Shown: in pieces, positions 36,241 to 44,679 of the stretch | Layout: each line of letters begins with the position of its first letter | Numbering within the stretch: the first letter of the stretch is position 1 | Assembly (NCBI GenBank): GCA_028871815.1 | Contig: JAGWMJ010000004.1 | Location: 186,001-250,000 of the forward strand | Length of the DNA: 64,000 nt | Direction of reading: 5' to 3' | Origin: Armatimonadota bacterium | GTDB lineage: Bacteria; Armatimonadota; Chthonomonadetes; Chthonomonadales; Chthonomonadaceae | Translations under genes and position numbers: made by a program | Notes under the pieces: generated by a model | Databases searched by the model: none | The model's input: only the letters and a program-made list of their open reading frames with translations | Told to the model about the DNA's origin: nothing

Positions 36241-36270
36241 TTGACAGCCCGCGCAGGGAGCCGGTATGAT
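36241..36270 (+). promoter_or_regulatory. Promoter of sucA (TTGACA - 18 - TATGAT)
   Basis: A perfect TTGACA at 36241-36246 and TATGAT at 36265-36270, 18 bases apart, in the 132-base gap after ftsH. Transcription would start near 36277, leaving a 60-base leader before sucA. Confidence 0.65.
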
Positions 36271-36336
36271 TTCGTGCGGTGCCGAAGACCTGACGAGCCA
36301 ACGCTGGCCCCTGGTCTGTCGTAATCGCGCTTGCTC

Positions 36337-39189
36337 ATGAACCAATCCAGCCAGTTCTGCGGGCCCAACGCCGCATGGGCCCTTGATCTTTACGAGCGCT
36401 ATCTTCAGGACCCCAACTCCGTCGACGAAGCGACGCGTCGCGCTTTTGCAGCCGGCGCTCCGGGTTTGCCAGCCGCCTCTTCGGTCGATTCTGAGCCGGC
36501 CCCAGCAGGTGTGGCCGGCGAGCGACTTGTGCGGCGCGTGGCGGCCGCCGCTCGGTACGCACGCATCATCCGTCAACAAGGGCATCTCGGCGCGCATGTA
36601 AATCCCCTGGATGCGGAGACTGCCGTTCCTCCAGAACTTGGTTTCGCAGCCAACGGCCTGGAAGTCGGCGACCTTGACGATCTGCCCGCGAGCGTGGTCG
36701 GCGGTCCGCTTGCCGAAACCGCCTCGAACGCGGCCGAAGCGGTAGATAGGCTTCGCGGCGTCTATTCCGGGTCGATTGGCTATGACCTGGAGCATGTTAC
36801 AAATGCCGAGGAACGCTACTGGCTGCGCGATGCGGCTGAGAGTGGCGCATTCCAGAAAGACTTCGACGCGGCTGACAGTCGCAAAATGCTCAAATCGCTC
36901 ACCGAGGTGGAGGCCTTTGAGCAGTATCTGCACCAGACATATGCCGGCGCCAAGCGATTTTCCGTAGAAGGCACCGACATGCTGGTGCCGATGCTCTCGG
37001 AACTGCTCCAGGAAGCCGCTGCCGCCGGTGCTCGTGAATGGGTCCTCGGTATGGCGCATCGCGGTCGCTTGAACGTACTGGCGCACATTCTCTGCAAGCC
37101 GTATGAGATGATCCTGTCGGAGTTTCATGAAGCCGGCGCCGTGGAGGAGGCGCAGGACGCTGCCACTGAGACTGCTGCCGGTTGGTCCGGCGACGTGAAG
37201 TATCACCTCGGAGCACGTGGCGCCTTTCATGAAAACGGCACGAGCGAGATGCAGCTGACGCTGCTGCCAAACCCCAGCCACCTGGAGTTTGTCAATCCCG
37301 TGGTAGAGGGCCACACCCGCGCGGCGCAGGACCTCCGCCAGGGGCCAGGGGCGCCGAGCCAGGAGACCGGCCGCGCGCTTGCCGTGCTGGTCCATGGCGA
37401 TGCTGCATTTCCCGGACAGGGCATCGTTGCAGAAACGCTCAACCTCTCGCGCCTGTTCGGTTACAACACCGGCGGCACGATCCATATCATTGCAAATAAT
37501 CAGATCGGCTTTACGACAGACCCCGACGACGGCCGATCCACCCTGTACGCTTCGGACCTTGCCAAGGGATTTGAGGTGCCAATCGTTCACGTGAACGCCG
37601 ACGACCCGGCCGCCTGCACGGCCGTGGCTCACATGGCGTTCGCCTATCGCGAACGCTTCCACAAGGATTTCCTGATCGATCTGATTGGCTACCGGCGATA
37701 CGGGCACAACGAGGGCGACGAGCCGGCATTTACACAACCGGTGCTGTACGAGGCAATTCGTAACCATCCCACGGTCCGGATGTTGTGGCTGCATCGATTG
37801 GTGTCGGAAGGCATTGTCACGTTAGCAGACGGTGAAGCGCAGTTGGCGGCCGTACGTGCGCGGCTCCAGGTCGCTCGCGCCGCAGCGCGCGGCCAGGAAG
37901 ACTCCGATATTCCTGTCGACGACCGCAGCTCGGCGAGTGTAAGCCCGCGTGCCGTAACCAAGGAAGAGTTGGAAAGCTGGAACGATGCGCTGCTACAGCG
38001 CCCGGAGTCGTTTCACCGTAACGTCAAACTCGAAGAGCAGGGCGCCAACGCGCTTCAAAAGCGCCGCGAGTTGCTGCACGCGGTCGGCGGCATACAGTGG
38101 GCGCATGCCGAAGCCCTGGCGTTTGCCGCGGTACTTACCGACGGTACGGCAGTTCGCATGTCGGGGCAGGACACCCAGCGAGGTACCTTCAGCCAGCGGC
38201 ACCTGGTACTGCGAGATAGCGTTACCGGTGACGGCTACGTGCCGCTTCAGCATCTGCCAAGTGCTAAAGCGCCGTTCGCTATATATAACTCCCCGCTCTC
38301 CGAGAATGCATGTCTGGGCTTTGAGTACGGGTACAGCATGCATGCCCCGGGCGTGCTGGTACTGTGGGAGGCGCAATTTGGAGACTTCGCCAACTCGGCG
38401 CAGGTGATCATTGACCAGTTTATCGTTTCAGGCAGCGCGAAGTGGCGGCAGACACCCTCATTGGTGCTGCTGCTGCCACATGGATACGAGGGGCAGGGTT
38501 CCGAGCACTCGAGCGCTCGTCTGGAGCGGTATCTTCAACTCGCCGCAGACAGAAACATCTGCGTCGTCAACTGCACAACCCCCGGACAGTACTTTCATCT
38601 TCTCCGACGGCATGTGGCGTCGCTGCTTACAGCACCCCGCCCGCTGATTGTTATGGCCCCGAAAAAACTACTGCGCCTGTCTCCAGCCATGCAGAAGGAT
38701 GCCAGGCTCGGCACCTCCCTGGACGATCTGGTTAGTGGCGCCTTCCAGCCGGTGATACGCGACCGCGAGGCCGAGCGCCGGGCACGTTCAATCAGCCGAT
38801 TGATCCTCTGCACCGGCAAGGTGTACGCCGAACTGATCCAGGAGAAGCGCTTCATCGAGTCGAAGCGAGCCGCGGCCGTGCGAATCGAGGAGCTGTATCC
38901 GTTTCCTGGGGCTGAGATTCGCGATGCCATCGCAGCGTTCCCAAATCTCATAGAGCTCGTATGGCTTCAGGAAGAGCCGCGTAATATGGGTGCGTGGAGC
39001 TATATCGCTCCGCGTATCCTGGCCGAGAGCGGCTGGCAGGGTACGCTCACGTACATAGGTCGTCCCGAATCGGCGAGCCCGGCCGAGGGTTCGCAGGCAC
39101 GGCACGATGCAGAGCAGCGGCGGGTGCTCGATGAAGCGACGTCTGACGCGCCGGCGCCGGCAGAGTTGGAGATTGCCCGGGCCGGTTAG
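36337..39189 (+). CDS. sucA: 2-oxoglutarate dehydrogenase E1 component
   Basis: Thiamine-diphosphate enzyme that decarboxylates 2-oxoglutarate and passes the succinyl group to SucB. The N-terminus FCGPNAAWALDLYERYLQDP matches the E1o assembly segment. Further marks are the stretch MAHRGRLNVLAHI, the ThDP site around HGDAAFPGQGIVAETLNL with NNQIGFTTDP, and GYRRYGHNEGDEPAFTQP. The second half has SGQDTQRGTFSQRH, GFEYGYSM and LLPHGYEGQGSEHSSARLERYL. At 950 residues it is full length. The start is ATG 36337 or TTG 36331; neither has a clear Shine-Dalgarno. sucB follows 71 bases downstream; E3 is not here. Confidence 0.96.
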   Translation: MNQSSQFCGPNAAWALDLYERYLQDPNSVDEATRRAFAAGAPGLPAASSVDSEPAPAGVAGERLVRRVAAAARYARIIRQQGHLGAHVNPLDAETAVPPELGFAANGLEVGDLDDLPASVVGGPLAETASNAAEAVDRLRGVYSGSIGYDLEHVTNAEERYWLRDAAESGAFQKDFDAADSRKMLKSLTEVEAFEQYLHQTYAGAKRFSVEGTDMLVPMLSELLQEAAAAGAREWVLGMAHRGRLNVLAHILCKPYEMILSEFHEAGAVEEAQDAATETAAGWSGDVKYHLGARGAFHENGTSEMQLTLLPNPSHLEFVNPVVEGHTRAAQDLRQGPGAPSQETGRALAVLVHGDAAFPGQGIVAETLNLSRLFGYNTGGTIHIIANNQIGFTTDPDDGRSTLYASDLAKGFEVPIVHVNADDPAACTAVAHMAFAYRERFHKDFLIDLIGYRRYGHNEGDEPAFTQPVLYEAIRNHPTVRMLWLHRLVSEGIVTLADGEAQLAAVRARLQVARAAARGQEDSDIPVDDRSSASVSPRAVTKEELESWNDALLQRPESFHRNVKLEEQGANALQKRRELLHAVGGIQWAHAEALAFAAVLTDGTAVRMSGQDTQRGTFSQRHLVLRDSVTGDGYVPLQHLPSAKAPFAIYNSPLSENACLGFEYGYSMHAPGVLVLWEAQFGDFANSAQVIIDQFIVSGSAKWRQTPSLVLLLPHGYEGQGSEHSSARLERYLQLAADRNICVVNCTTPGQYFHLLRRHVASLLTAPRPLIVMAPKKLLRLSPAMQKDARLGTSLDDLVSGAFQPVIRDREAERRARSISRLILCTGKVYAELIQEKRFIESKRAAAVRIEELYPFPGAEIRDAIAAFPNLIELVWLQEEPRNMGAWSYIAPRILAESGWQGTLTYIGRPESASPAEGSQARHDAEQRRVLDEATSDAPAPAELEIARAG

Positions 39190-39260
39190 TTTGGCCAGGC
39201 TGTGGCTGGAACTACAAAACTGGCGTGCACTGCATGTCGCAGATCAGGAGCTGACGATCC

Positions 39261-40472
39261 ATGTCGGTTGATATTCGCGTGCCAACCATGGGCGAATCGG
39301 TTGCCGAGGCCACGGTAGGGCGCTGGCTGAAGCAGCTCGGCGACACGGTAACCGTGGGCGAGCCGGTCGTGGAGCTTGAAACGGACAAGGTCAACCTCGA
39401 GGCATTTGCCGATTCGGCCGGCACGATCGAGAAAATCGCTGTGCAAACGGGCGCCTCGGTGAAGGCCGGAGACTTGTTGGCAACCATTGCTTCAGATGCC
39501 ACTGTTTCCGCCGAACAACCTGCGCCAGCACCGGCACCGAAGACCGTGCCACCCGTTCCGGAAGAGCCACGCCATGCCGATGAGCATCGGCCGTCGGCAA
39601 CGCCGGTTGCCGCGCGGATGGCGGAAAGAGCTGGGCTGGATGTTGCGGCGATGACCGGATCGGGCACAAGCGGCAAAGTTCAGAAGGCCGATGTAGCACG
39701 TGCGCTGCAAGCGCCGCCTGCTGCGCCGGTGGCTTCCACGCCCACGGCGCTAGCAGTCCTGGCCCCGACGGCGGACCGCGAAGAGCGCGTCCGAATCACC
39801 CGGAGACGCCAGACCATCATGGTCCGCCTCAAGGAGGCGCAGAATACGGCAGCGATGCTGACCACCTTCAATGAGGTGGATATGTCGGCGATTATAGATA
39901 TCCGCAAGCGGCGCAAAGAACAGTTTCTGGAAAAGTGGGGCGTCGGCCTCGGATTCATGTCGTTCTTCACGCGGGCGAGTGTTGGAGCGCTGCGTGAGTT
40001 TCCCGTAGTAAATGGCGAGATCCGCGACGGCGAGATCGTGCTGAAGCACTACTACGACATCGGCATCGCGGTGGCGACGCCCGACGGGTTGGTCGTGCCC
40101 GTTGTACGCGATGCCGATCGCAAGACCTTTGCCCAGATTGAGCGAGAGATCGGTGCGCTGGCGGCGCGGGCGCGGGAGAACCGGCTGACGCTGGACGACA
40201 TATCGGGCGGTACGTTCACCATTACGAACGGTGGTGTGTTCGGCTCACTGCTCTCGACACCTATCCTGAATACGCCCCAGGTAGGCATTCTCGGTATGCA
40301 TACCATTCAGGAACGGCCGGTGGTGCGTGGCGGCGAGGTGGTGGCGCGCCCGATGATGTATCTGGCGCTCTCATACGATCACCGCCTGGTAGATGGTAGT
40401 GATGCGGTTCGATTTCTTGTGCGGGTCAAGGAGTTCCTGGAGGACCCGGAACAGCTGTTACTGGCCGGTTAG
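39261..40472 (+). CDS. sucB: Dihydrolipoyllysine-residue succinyltransferase (2-oxoglutarate dehydrogenase E2)
   Basis: Transfers succinyl from the E1 intermediate to CoA. Domains in order: lipoyl domain (1-80) with the lipoylated Lys43 in ETDKVNLE; an Ala/Pro linker; an E3-binding domain ([20 protein letters not shown]); and the catalytic domain from about 170, with the active-site [11 protein letters not shown] containing His374 and Asp378. 403 residues is typical. It follows sucA and should share its promoter. Confidence 0.96.
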   Translation: MSVDIRVPTMGESVAEATVGRWLKQLGDTVTVGEPVVELETDKVNLEAFADSAGTIEKIAVQTGASVKAGDLLATIASDATVSAEQPAPAPAPKTVPPVPEEPRHADEHRPSATPVAARMAERAGLDVAAMTGSGTSGKVQKADVARALQAPPAAPVASTPTALAVLAPTADREERVRITRRRQTIMVRLKEAQNTAAMLTTFNEVDMSAIIDIRKRRKEQFLEKWGVGLGFMSFFTRASVGALREFPVVNGEIRDGEIVLKHYYDIGIAVATPDGLVVPVVRDADRKTFAQIEREIGALAARARENRLTLDDISGGTFTITNGGVFGSLLSTPILNTPQVGILGMHTIQERPVVRGGEVVARPMMYLALSYDHRLVDGSDAVRFLVRVKEFLEDPEQLLLAG

Positions 40473-40556
40473 GCGCAATAAGGCAGCTTGCCCGGTTGCT
40501 TCCGCAGGATAGGACAGCACAGAGCAGGATATCCGCTGGATTTGGTCGAATACAGC

Positions 40557-40585
40557 TTGCAAGTTGTGATGCTGTCTGCTATAAT
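40557..40585 (+). promoter_or_regulatory. Strong promoter of the prepilin gene (TTGCAA - 17 - TATAAT)
   Basis: TTGCAA at 40557-40562 and a perfect TATAAT at 40580-40585, spaced 17 bases, with TGC before the -10. It is the best promoter match in the window, consistent with an abundant structural product. The transcript would have a leader of about 175 bases. The 293-base gap 40473-40765 holds no other clear element. Confidence 0.75.
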
Positions 40586-40765
40586 TCACGAGGGTGTGAT
40601 AGATTCCGCAGCGTGATGGCATCGTGCTGCACGCTGTTGGGAGCAACGGGCGAGGATATGCTTGCCTGACGGGGTGATATGGGCTGCCGGGAGAGGTTCC
40701 GCACTATTCGGGCGCGGATGCGGCCGCACACAATCTTAACTACTGCTCGAAAGGAGCATGGCTCG

Positions 40766-41602
40766 ATGCGAAAGCTAAAGGCTTTTACGCTGATTGAACT
40801 TCTAGTTGTCATCGCCATTATCGCCATACTGGCAGCAATCCTCTTTCCGGTGTTCGCGCAAGCACGCGAGAAGGCGCGCCAGACGGCTTGCCTCAGCAAC
40901 ACCAAGCAGATTCTGCTGGCGATTATCCAGTACGATCAAGACTACGACGAGATGCTTCCGCGCCTCCAGGTCGGCCCGATCAACTGGGACGGCAACATCA
41001 ACACGGACGATGAAGGCATCGGCATGGAGAACGAGCTGGAGCCCTACATCAAGGCTGGTGTTACGTGGGGGCCGGAGCGCAAATCGAGCGTATGGGCGTG
41101 TCCCAGCGACAGTGTGCTCCGTGACGATTGTGATGGCGCTCCGGGGGTTGGCGTCGGCTACGACATCAGCTACGGCTACACGTATTACAATCCCGCGGAC
41201 CCAACGCGCGACTACGGCGTGTTTGCTGGTGACGAGGGTGTCGATTCCCTGACCGATGCCGGCATCGGCGCGCCCTCCGATACCATCATCCAGTTTGAGT
41301 GGTGGGAACCCAATAACTACTCGCGCTTCATCGCCAACTATCGCGACAACAACGCCGATATCGCAACGTTCCCAGCGTGGCCGGGCTTCCTGAGCATCGG
41401 CAACTACTGCGGTGATGGCTACCAGTGGCACTTCTCCATCGGCGCCCACAATGGCCAGACTAACATGGGTTTCATGGACGGTCACGCGAAATCCATGAAT
41501 CACACGCGCGTCATGAACACCACATGTCCCACGCCTGGCTGTTTGTGGAACGGTCTTGCACCTAACCTGATCCACTACGACGCGCAATACCACACAGACT
41601 GA
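40766..41602 (+). CDS. DUF1559 type II/IV prepilin-like protein with H-x9-DG C-terminus
   Basis: A 278-residue class III prepilin. The leader MRKLKAF is followed by [20 protein letters not shown], the prepilin peptidase cleavage and methylation site, then [26 protein letters not shown]. In the C-terminal region His228 and Asp238-Gly239 form the H-x9-DG motif that defines these proteins in Planctomycetes, Verrucomicrobia, Lentisphaerae and Armatimonadota. It should be exported and either assembled into a pilus or pseudopilus or anchored in the membrane. AAAGGAG precedes the ATG. A strong promoter lies upstream and a 73-residue membrane protein gene follows 24 bases later. Confidence 0.9.
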   Translation: MRKLKAFTLIELLVVIAIIAILAAILFPVFAQAREKARQTACLSNTKQILLAIIQYDQDYDEMLPRLQVGPINWDGNINTDDEGIGMENELEPYIKAGVTWGPERKSSVWACPSDSVLRDDCDGAPGVGVGYDISYGYTYYNPADPTRDYGVFAGDEGVDSLTDAGIGAPSDTIIQFEWWEPNNYSRFIANYRDNNADIATFPAWPGFLSIGNYCGDGYQWHFSIGAHNGQTNMGFMDGHAKSMNHTRVMNTTCPTPGCLWNGLAPNLIHYDAQYHTD

Positions 41603-41626
41603 CGCGCGGCGCAAGGAAGTAGTACA

Positions 41627-41848
41627 ATGGGCAAAGCAAGCCAGAAGGATAGAGGGATGCTCGGCTGTGCTGTTGTGCTGATATTGCTCGCAATCGTAGC
41701 GATTGCCTGGCAGGTGCACAGCAGCACGACTGGGCATCAGGTTGGGCCTACGATGAACATCGGTCATTCCCCAAAGCTTGACTACATGAAGGCCCACCCG
41801 GCCGGTGGGGCCGCAAGTGGCTCTGGAAAGGCCATGGGCGGCAACTAA
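41627..41848 (+). CDS. Small single-pass membrane protein downstream of the prepilin
   Basis: A 73-residue protein: a short basic N-terminus (MGKASQKDRGM), one helix (LGCAVVLILLAIVAIAWQV), then a Gly/Ser/His-rich external tail ending GSGKAMGGN. AAGGAAG precedes the ATG. Being 24 bases after the prepilin gene suggests co-expression. It is not a recognised family; a partner or accessory of the pseudopilin is inferred from position alone. The hydrophobic stretch includes Cys14, though without a lipobox. Confidence 0.65.
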   Translation: MGKASQKDRGMLGCAVVLILLAIVAIAWQVHSSTTGHQVGPTMNIGHSPKLDYMKAHPAGGAASGSGKAMGGN

Positions 41849-41893
41849 AGCCGGAGCTCGATCAGGCCAGACCGGCCGCAGTCAAACGTTAGC

Positions 41894-41943
41894 AGGGTCC
41901 TTGCCGATACACCAGGCATCATGCACTTACCGGCAGGGACCCT
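41894..41943 (+). terminator. Long hairpin after the prepilin operon (terminator or attenuator)
   Basis: A 13-bp stem (41894-41906 with 41931-41943) with one G-T wobble and a 24-base loop, followed by TGTATTTGTG, a loose T-rich stretch. It closes the prepilin-small protein unit. One possible ATG of the next gene (41921) lies in its loop, which is why I prefer the later start for that gene. Confidence 0.5.
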
Positions 41944-41965
41944 CATCTGTATTTGTGCTCGATTC

Positions 41966-43204
41966 ATGCCCGTATCTTCCGTTGCGCCCGGCGGCGACAG
42001 ATTGCGCCGTAACCGTATCACATCGGCCGTTGCCATCGCCGCGCTCGGCTCGGTCATGCTGGCTGTGTGGGTGGCTTCTGCTTCGTGGCGTGAGCGGCAG
42101 TTCCTGAAACACGCCTCCCTGAGCCAGCTCCAGCGAGCGGCGGCGCAGCAGCCTTACGATGCGGCAGTCTATCGGTACCTCGGCATCAAACAGCGCGCCG
42201 AGGGCGATGCGGCCGCGGCGGCTAGATCATTCCAGCATGCCGCCACCATCGACCCAAACGACGAGGAAAGCTGGCTTGGCTGGTCCAGCGCTACGGCGCA
42301 AGTAACCGGAACGCGCGATGCGACCGCAATTCTAATGCTGTACCTCACTAGGCACGGGCGCAGCAGTCGCGGTCACCTGGCGCTGGCCCGGCTGTACCAC
42401 CGCAACAACCTCACTTCGGCCGCTGCGGCAGAGGCCGTGCGCGCGTACCGTCTCGATCCCGCTCTTTCGGATGCCGCGCTTCTGGCCGCAGAGGACCTGA
42501 ACAAGGAGCACGCGTACGAGGAGTCTCAAAGCATCTTGACTGCGGCCATAAAGGCGCATCCTGACGATTGGCGGCTGCAGCAGGCGATGGGCGATCTGCT
42601 GTTCGAAGAGAATCTCGTTCCGGATAGCATCCCGTTCTACACAAGGGCTGTTCGGCTCAGACCTCGGGAAGGAGTTGCGCTTCTAGGCCTGGGCAGAGCT
42701 CTGTTGACGGCCGGTGGCACGCAGCAGGTCCAACAGTCATTGAGCGTGCTCCAGAGCGCGGAAGCGATCATGCCTGCGGACCCCCGCGTATGGCTTGCCC
42801 TCGGCCAGAGCCTGGCGTTGAATGGCCGGCCGGCGGATGCGCGCACCCAGCTGGATCGGGCCGAGGCAGCGGCGCCGCAGAGCCTTATCGTACATTACCA
42901 ACTCGCGCGCGTCGATCTGCAGCTTGGCGATCGCGCCGCTTCCGCGAAGGAGGCACAGCTCCACGAGTCTCTCCTGGCGCTTCACAATCAGCGCGTGACA
43001 CTCACGGGTCTGGTAAACGCACAGCCGCGCGACGCGTCGCTCTGGCTGCGGCTGGCACAGGTCTGTGATCGACAGCGCGACATCACGGCAGCCAGGGCCG
43101 CATGTGCCGATGCTTTGGCGATTGCCCCACATCTTGGCGCCGCGATATCGCTTTCGAGATCACTCAACCGCCTCCCACCGGTTGAGACGAACAAAGGAGA
43201 TTGA
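41966..43204 (+). CDS. TPR-repeat protein with N-terminal membrane helix
   Basis: A 412-residue protein: a membrane helix (ITSAVAIAALGSVMLAVWVASA, about residues 17-38), then at least eight tetratricopeptide-like helix pairs (for example AVYRYLGIKQRAEGDAAAAARSFQHAATIDP). It should be membrane-anchored with the repeats outside. TPR domains mediate protein contacts; the partner is unknown. ATG 41966 avoids the hairpin; ATG 41921 would add 15 residues. Its stop overlaps the region of the modA start, so the two are probably co-translated. Confidence 0.75.
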   Translation: MPVSSVAPGGDRLRRNRITSAVAIAALGSVMLAVWVASASWRERQFLKHASLSQLQRAAAQQPYDAAVYRYLGIKQRAEGDAAAAARSFQHAATIDPNDEESWLGWSSATAQVTGTRDATAILMLYLTRHGRSSRGHLALARLYHRNNLTSAAAAEAVRAYRLDPALSDAALLAAEDLNKEHAYEESQSILTAAIKAHPDDWRLQQAMGDLLFEENLVPDSIPFYTRAVRLRPREGVALLGLGRALLTAGGTQQVQQSLSVLQSAEAIMPADPRVWLALGQSLALNGRPADARTQLDRAEAAAPQSLIVHYQLARVDLQLGDRAASAKEAQLHESLLALHNQRVTLTGLVNAQPRDASLWLRLAQVCDRQRDITAARAACADALAIAPHLGAAISLSRSLNRLPPVETNKGD

Positions 43205-43209
43205 AGTCT

Positions 43210-43962
43210 TTGAAGGCAACGGCGTGCATTTGCCCTTGTCTGGCGCTCGCTGTCCTGGCTGGCTGCCATTCTACGGCTACGGGCAAGCAACCGCTGCGGA
43301 TCGCTGTTGCGGCGGATGCAGCCGGTGCTGCGAGGGATATTGGGACCGCCTTTACCGCCCAAACCGGCATTCCCACGGTGGTAGTGCCCGGTGCCAGCGG
43401 CGTCCTGGAGCAGCAGATTGCCGGTGGCGCGCCATACGGCGTATTCCTGTCGGCCGACAGCTCGTTTGTCGACAAGCTGATCCACTCCGGACAGGGCGAT
43501 GCGGCCTCGGCAGCCGTGTATTCACACGGCACGCTCGTGCTGGTATCACGCACGGGTCTCCCTGATGTGCGTACAGTGCGCGATCTTGCCAATGCTCGCT
43601 ACCAGCATATATCGGTTGCCAATCCCGCTGTGGCGCCCTACGGTGCGGCCGCGGTGCAGGCGCTGCACACTGCGGGCATCTGGCCCCAGGTGAAGTCGCG
43701 TGTGGTGTATGCTGGGAACGTCATCGAGGCGCTTCAGCAGGTTTCTACCGGCAACTCCGACGCGGCGTTCACCAGTCTTACGCTTACCATCAATCGTAAG
43801 CCGCCAGCCATGGTCGTGCCCGCAGCGCAGTACCGCCCGATCGCCCAGAAAATGTGCGTTACCAAATACGGCGATCGGTCGCCGGCGGCCCTGCAGTGGG
43901 TGAAGGTGCTTATGAGTCGGCAGGGCACTGCCATTCTGGCTGCACATGGGCTGAAGCGATAA
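43210..43962 (+). CDS. modA: Molybdate ABC transporter substrate-binding lipoprotein
   Basis: A 250-residue periplasmic binding protein. LRIAVAADAAGAARDIGTAFTAQTG and VPGASGVLEQQIAGGAPYGVFLSAD are the ModA ligand-cradle motifs. The N-terminus has a lipobox (AVLAGC), so it should be membrane-tethered. TTG 43210 is preferred because AAAGGAG is then about ten bases upstream; TTG 43201, overlapping the preceding stop, is the alternative. It precedes modB by seven bases. Molybdate or tungstate is inferred from the family. Confidence 0.85.
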   Translation: MKATACICPCLALAVLAGCHSTATGKQPLRIAVAADAAGAARDIGTAFTAQTGIPTVVVPGASGVLEQQIAGGAPYGVFLSADSSFVDKLIHSGQGDAASAAVYSHGTLVLVSRTGLPDVRTVRDLANARYQHISVANPAVAPYGAAAVQALHTAGIWPQVKSRVVYAGNVIEALQQVSTGNSDAAFTSLTLTINRKPPAMVVPAAQYRPIAQKMCVTKYGDRSPAALQWVKVLMSRQGTAILAAHGLKR

Positions 43963-43969
43963 CCTGACG

Positions 43970-44656
43970 GTGGATGGCGCCGCCCTGTTTCTCAGTCTGA
44001 AGGTGTCGGCCGCAGCCACCGCGATCTCCATTAGCGTTGGTCTGCCGCTCGCCTGGCTGTCCGCGCGCAGACGCGTCGTGCTCCGCCCGCTCTTCGACGG
44101 GCTTCTGCTAATGCCACTGGTGCTGCCACCCACGGTGCTGGGGTACTACCTCCTTGTTGCGCTGGGGCCAAGGAGCCCGCTCGGCATCGCGATCCACACG
44201 GTACTTGGGCATAGCCTGGTATTTACGTGGCAGGGAGCTGCCGTAGCGGCCGCCGCCGTCAGTTGCCCACTGCTGCTGCTGACCGCGCGGGCCGCATTTG
44301 CATCGATTGACCCGGACCTATTGAGTGCAGCGCAGCAACTTGGAGCGAATGAATTGCAGGCCGTATGGTTCGTGGCGCTGCCGCTGGCGCGCCGCGGCAT
44401 TACGGCGGGTATTGTCCTGGCGTTTGCCCGGGCGCTGGGAGATTTTGGCGCGACACTGATGGTAGCCGGCGATATTCCGGGCGTAACGCGCACGATGCCG
44501 CTCGCCGTGTACGACGCCTACTATGGTACGTCTGGCGGATCGGCGCTCGGATTGGTCCTTCTATTGACGGCAGTTGCGTTTGTGGTGGCCGGCGCTGCCG
44601 GATGGCTTGGCGCCACTTCCAGTGTGCTGCAGCGCCGGGAGCATCGATCGCTGTAG
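43970..44656 (+). CDS. modB: Molybdate ABC transporter permease
   Basis: A 228-residue permease with five hydrophobic segments starting with GTG at 43970. LLMPLVLPPTVLGYYLL and ARALGDFGATLMVAGDIPGVTRTMPLAVY are strongly ModB-like. The coupling helix region LGANELQAVWFVALPLARRGI contacts the ATPase. modC does not follow; the next gene is convergent. The ATPase must be supplied from elsewhere, or the system is incomplete. Confidence 0.88.
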   Translation: MDGAALFLSLKVSAAATAISISVGLPLAWLSARRRVVLRPLFDGLLLMPLVLPPTVLGYYLLVALGPRSPLGIAIHTVLGHSLVFTWQGAAVAAAAVSCPLLLLTARAAFASIDPDLLSAAQQLGANELQAVWFVALPLARRGITAGIVLAFARALGDFGATLMVAGDIPGVTRTMPLAVYDAYYGTSGGSALGLVLLLTAVAFVVAGAAGWLGATSSVLQRREHRSL

Positions 44657-44679
44657 AAGCAGGTGGTAACCACCCGCCG

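Noticed and set aside
35128-37794. An 888-codon open frame on the minus strand across the ftsH-sucA boundary
   Set aside because: It lies opposite two clear, well-conserved genes, shows no family motif and follows the codon-position GC bias of the opposite strand. It is a shadow frame.
44657-44679. GGTGG/CCACC inverted repeat between modB and the GH36-like gene
   Set aside because: Only a 5-bp stem with no T-tract; too weak to call a terminator.
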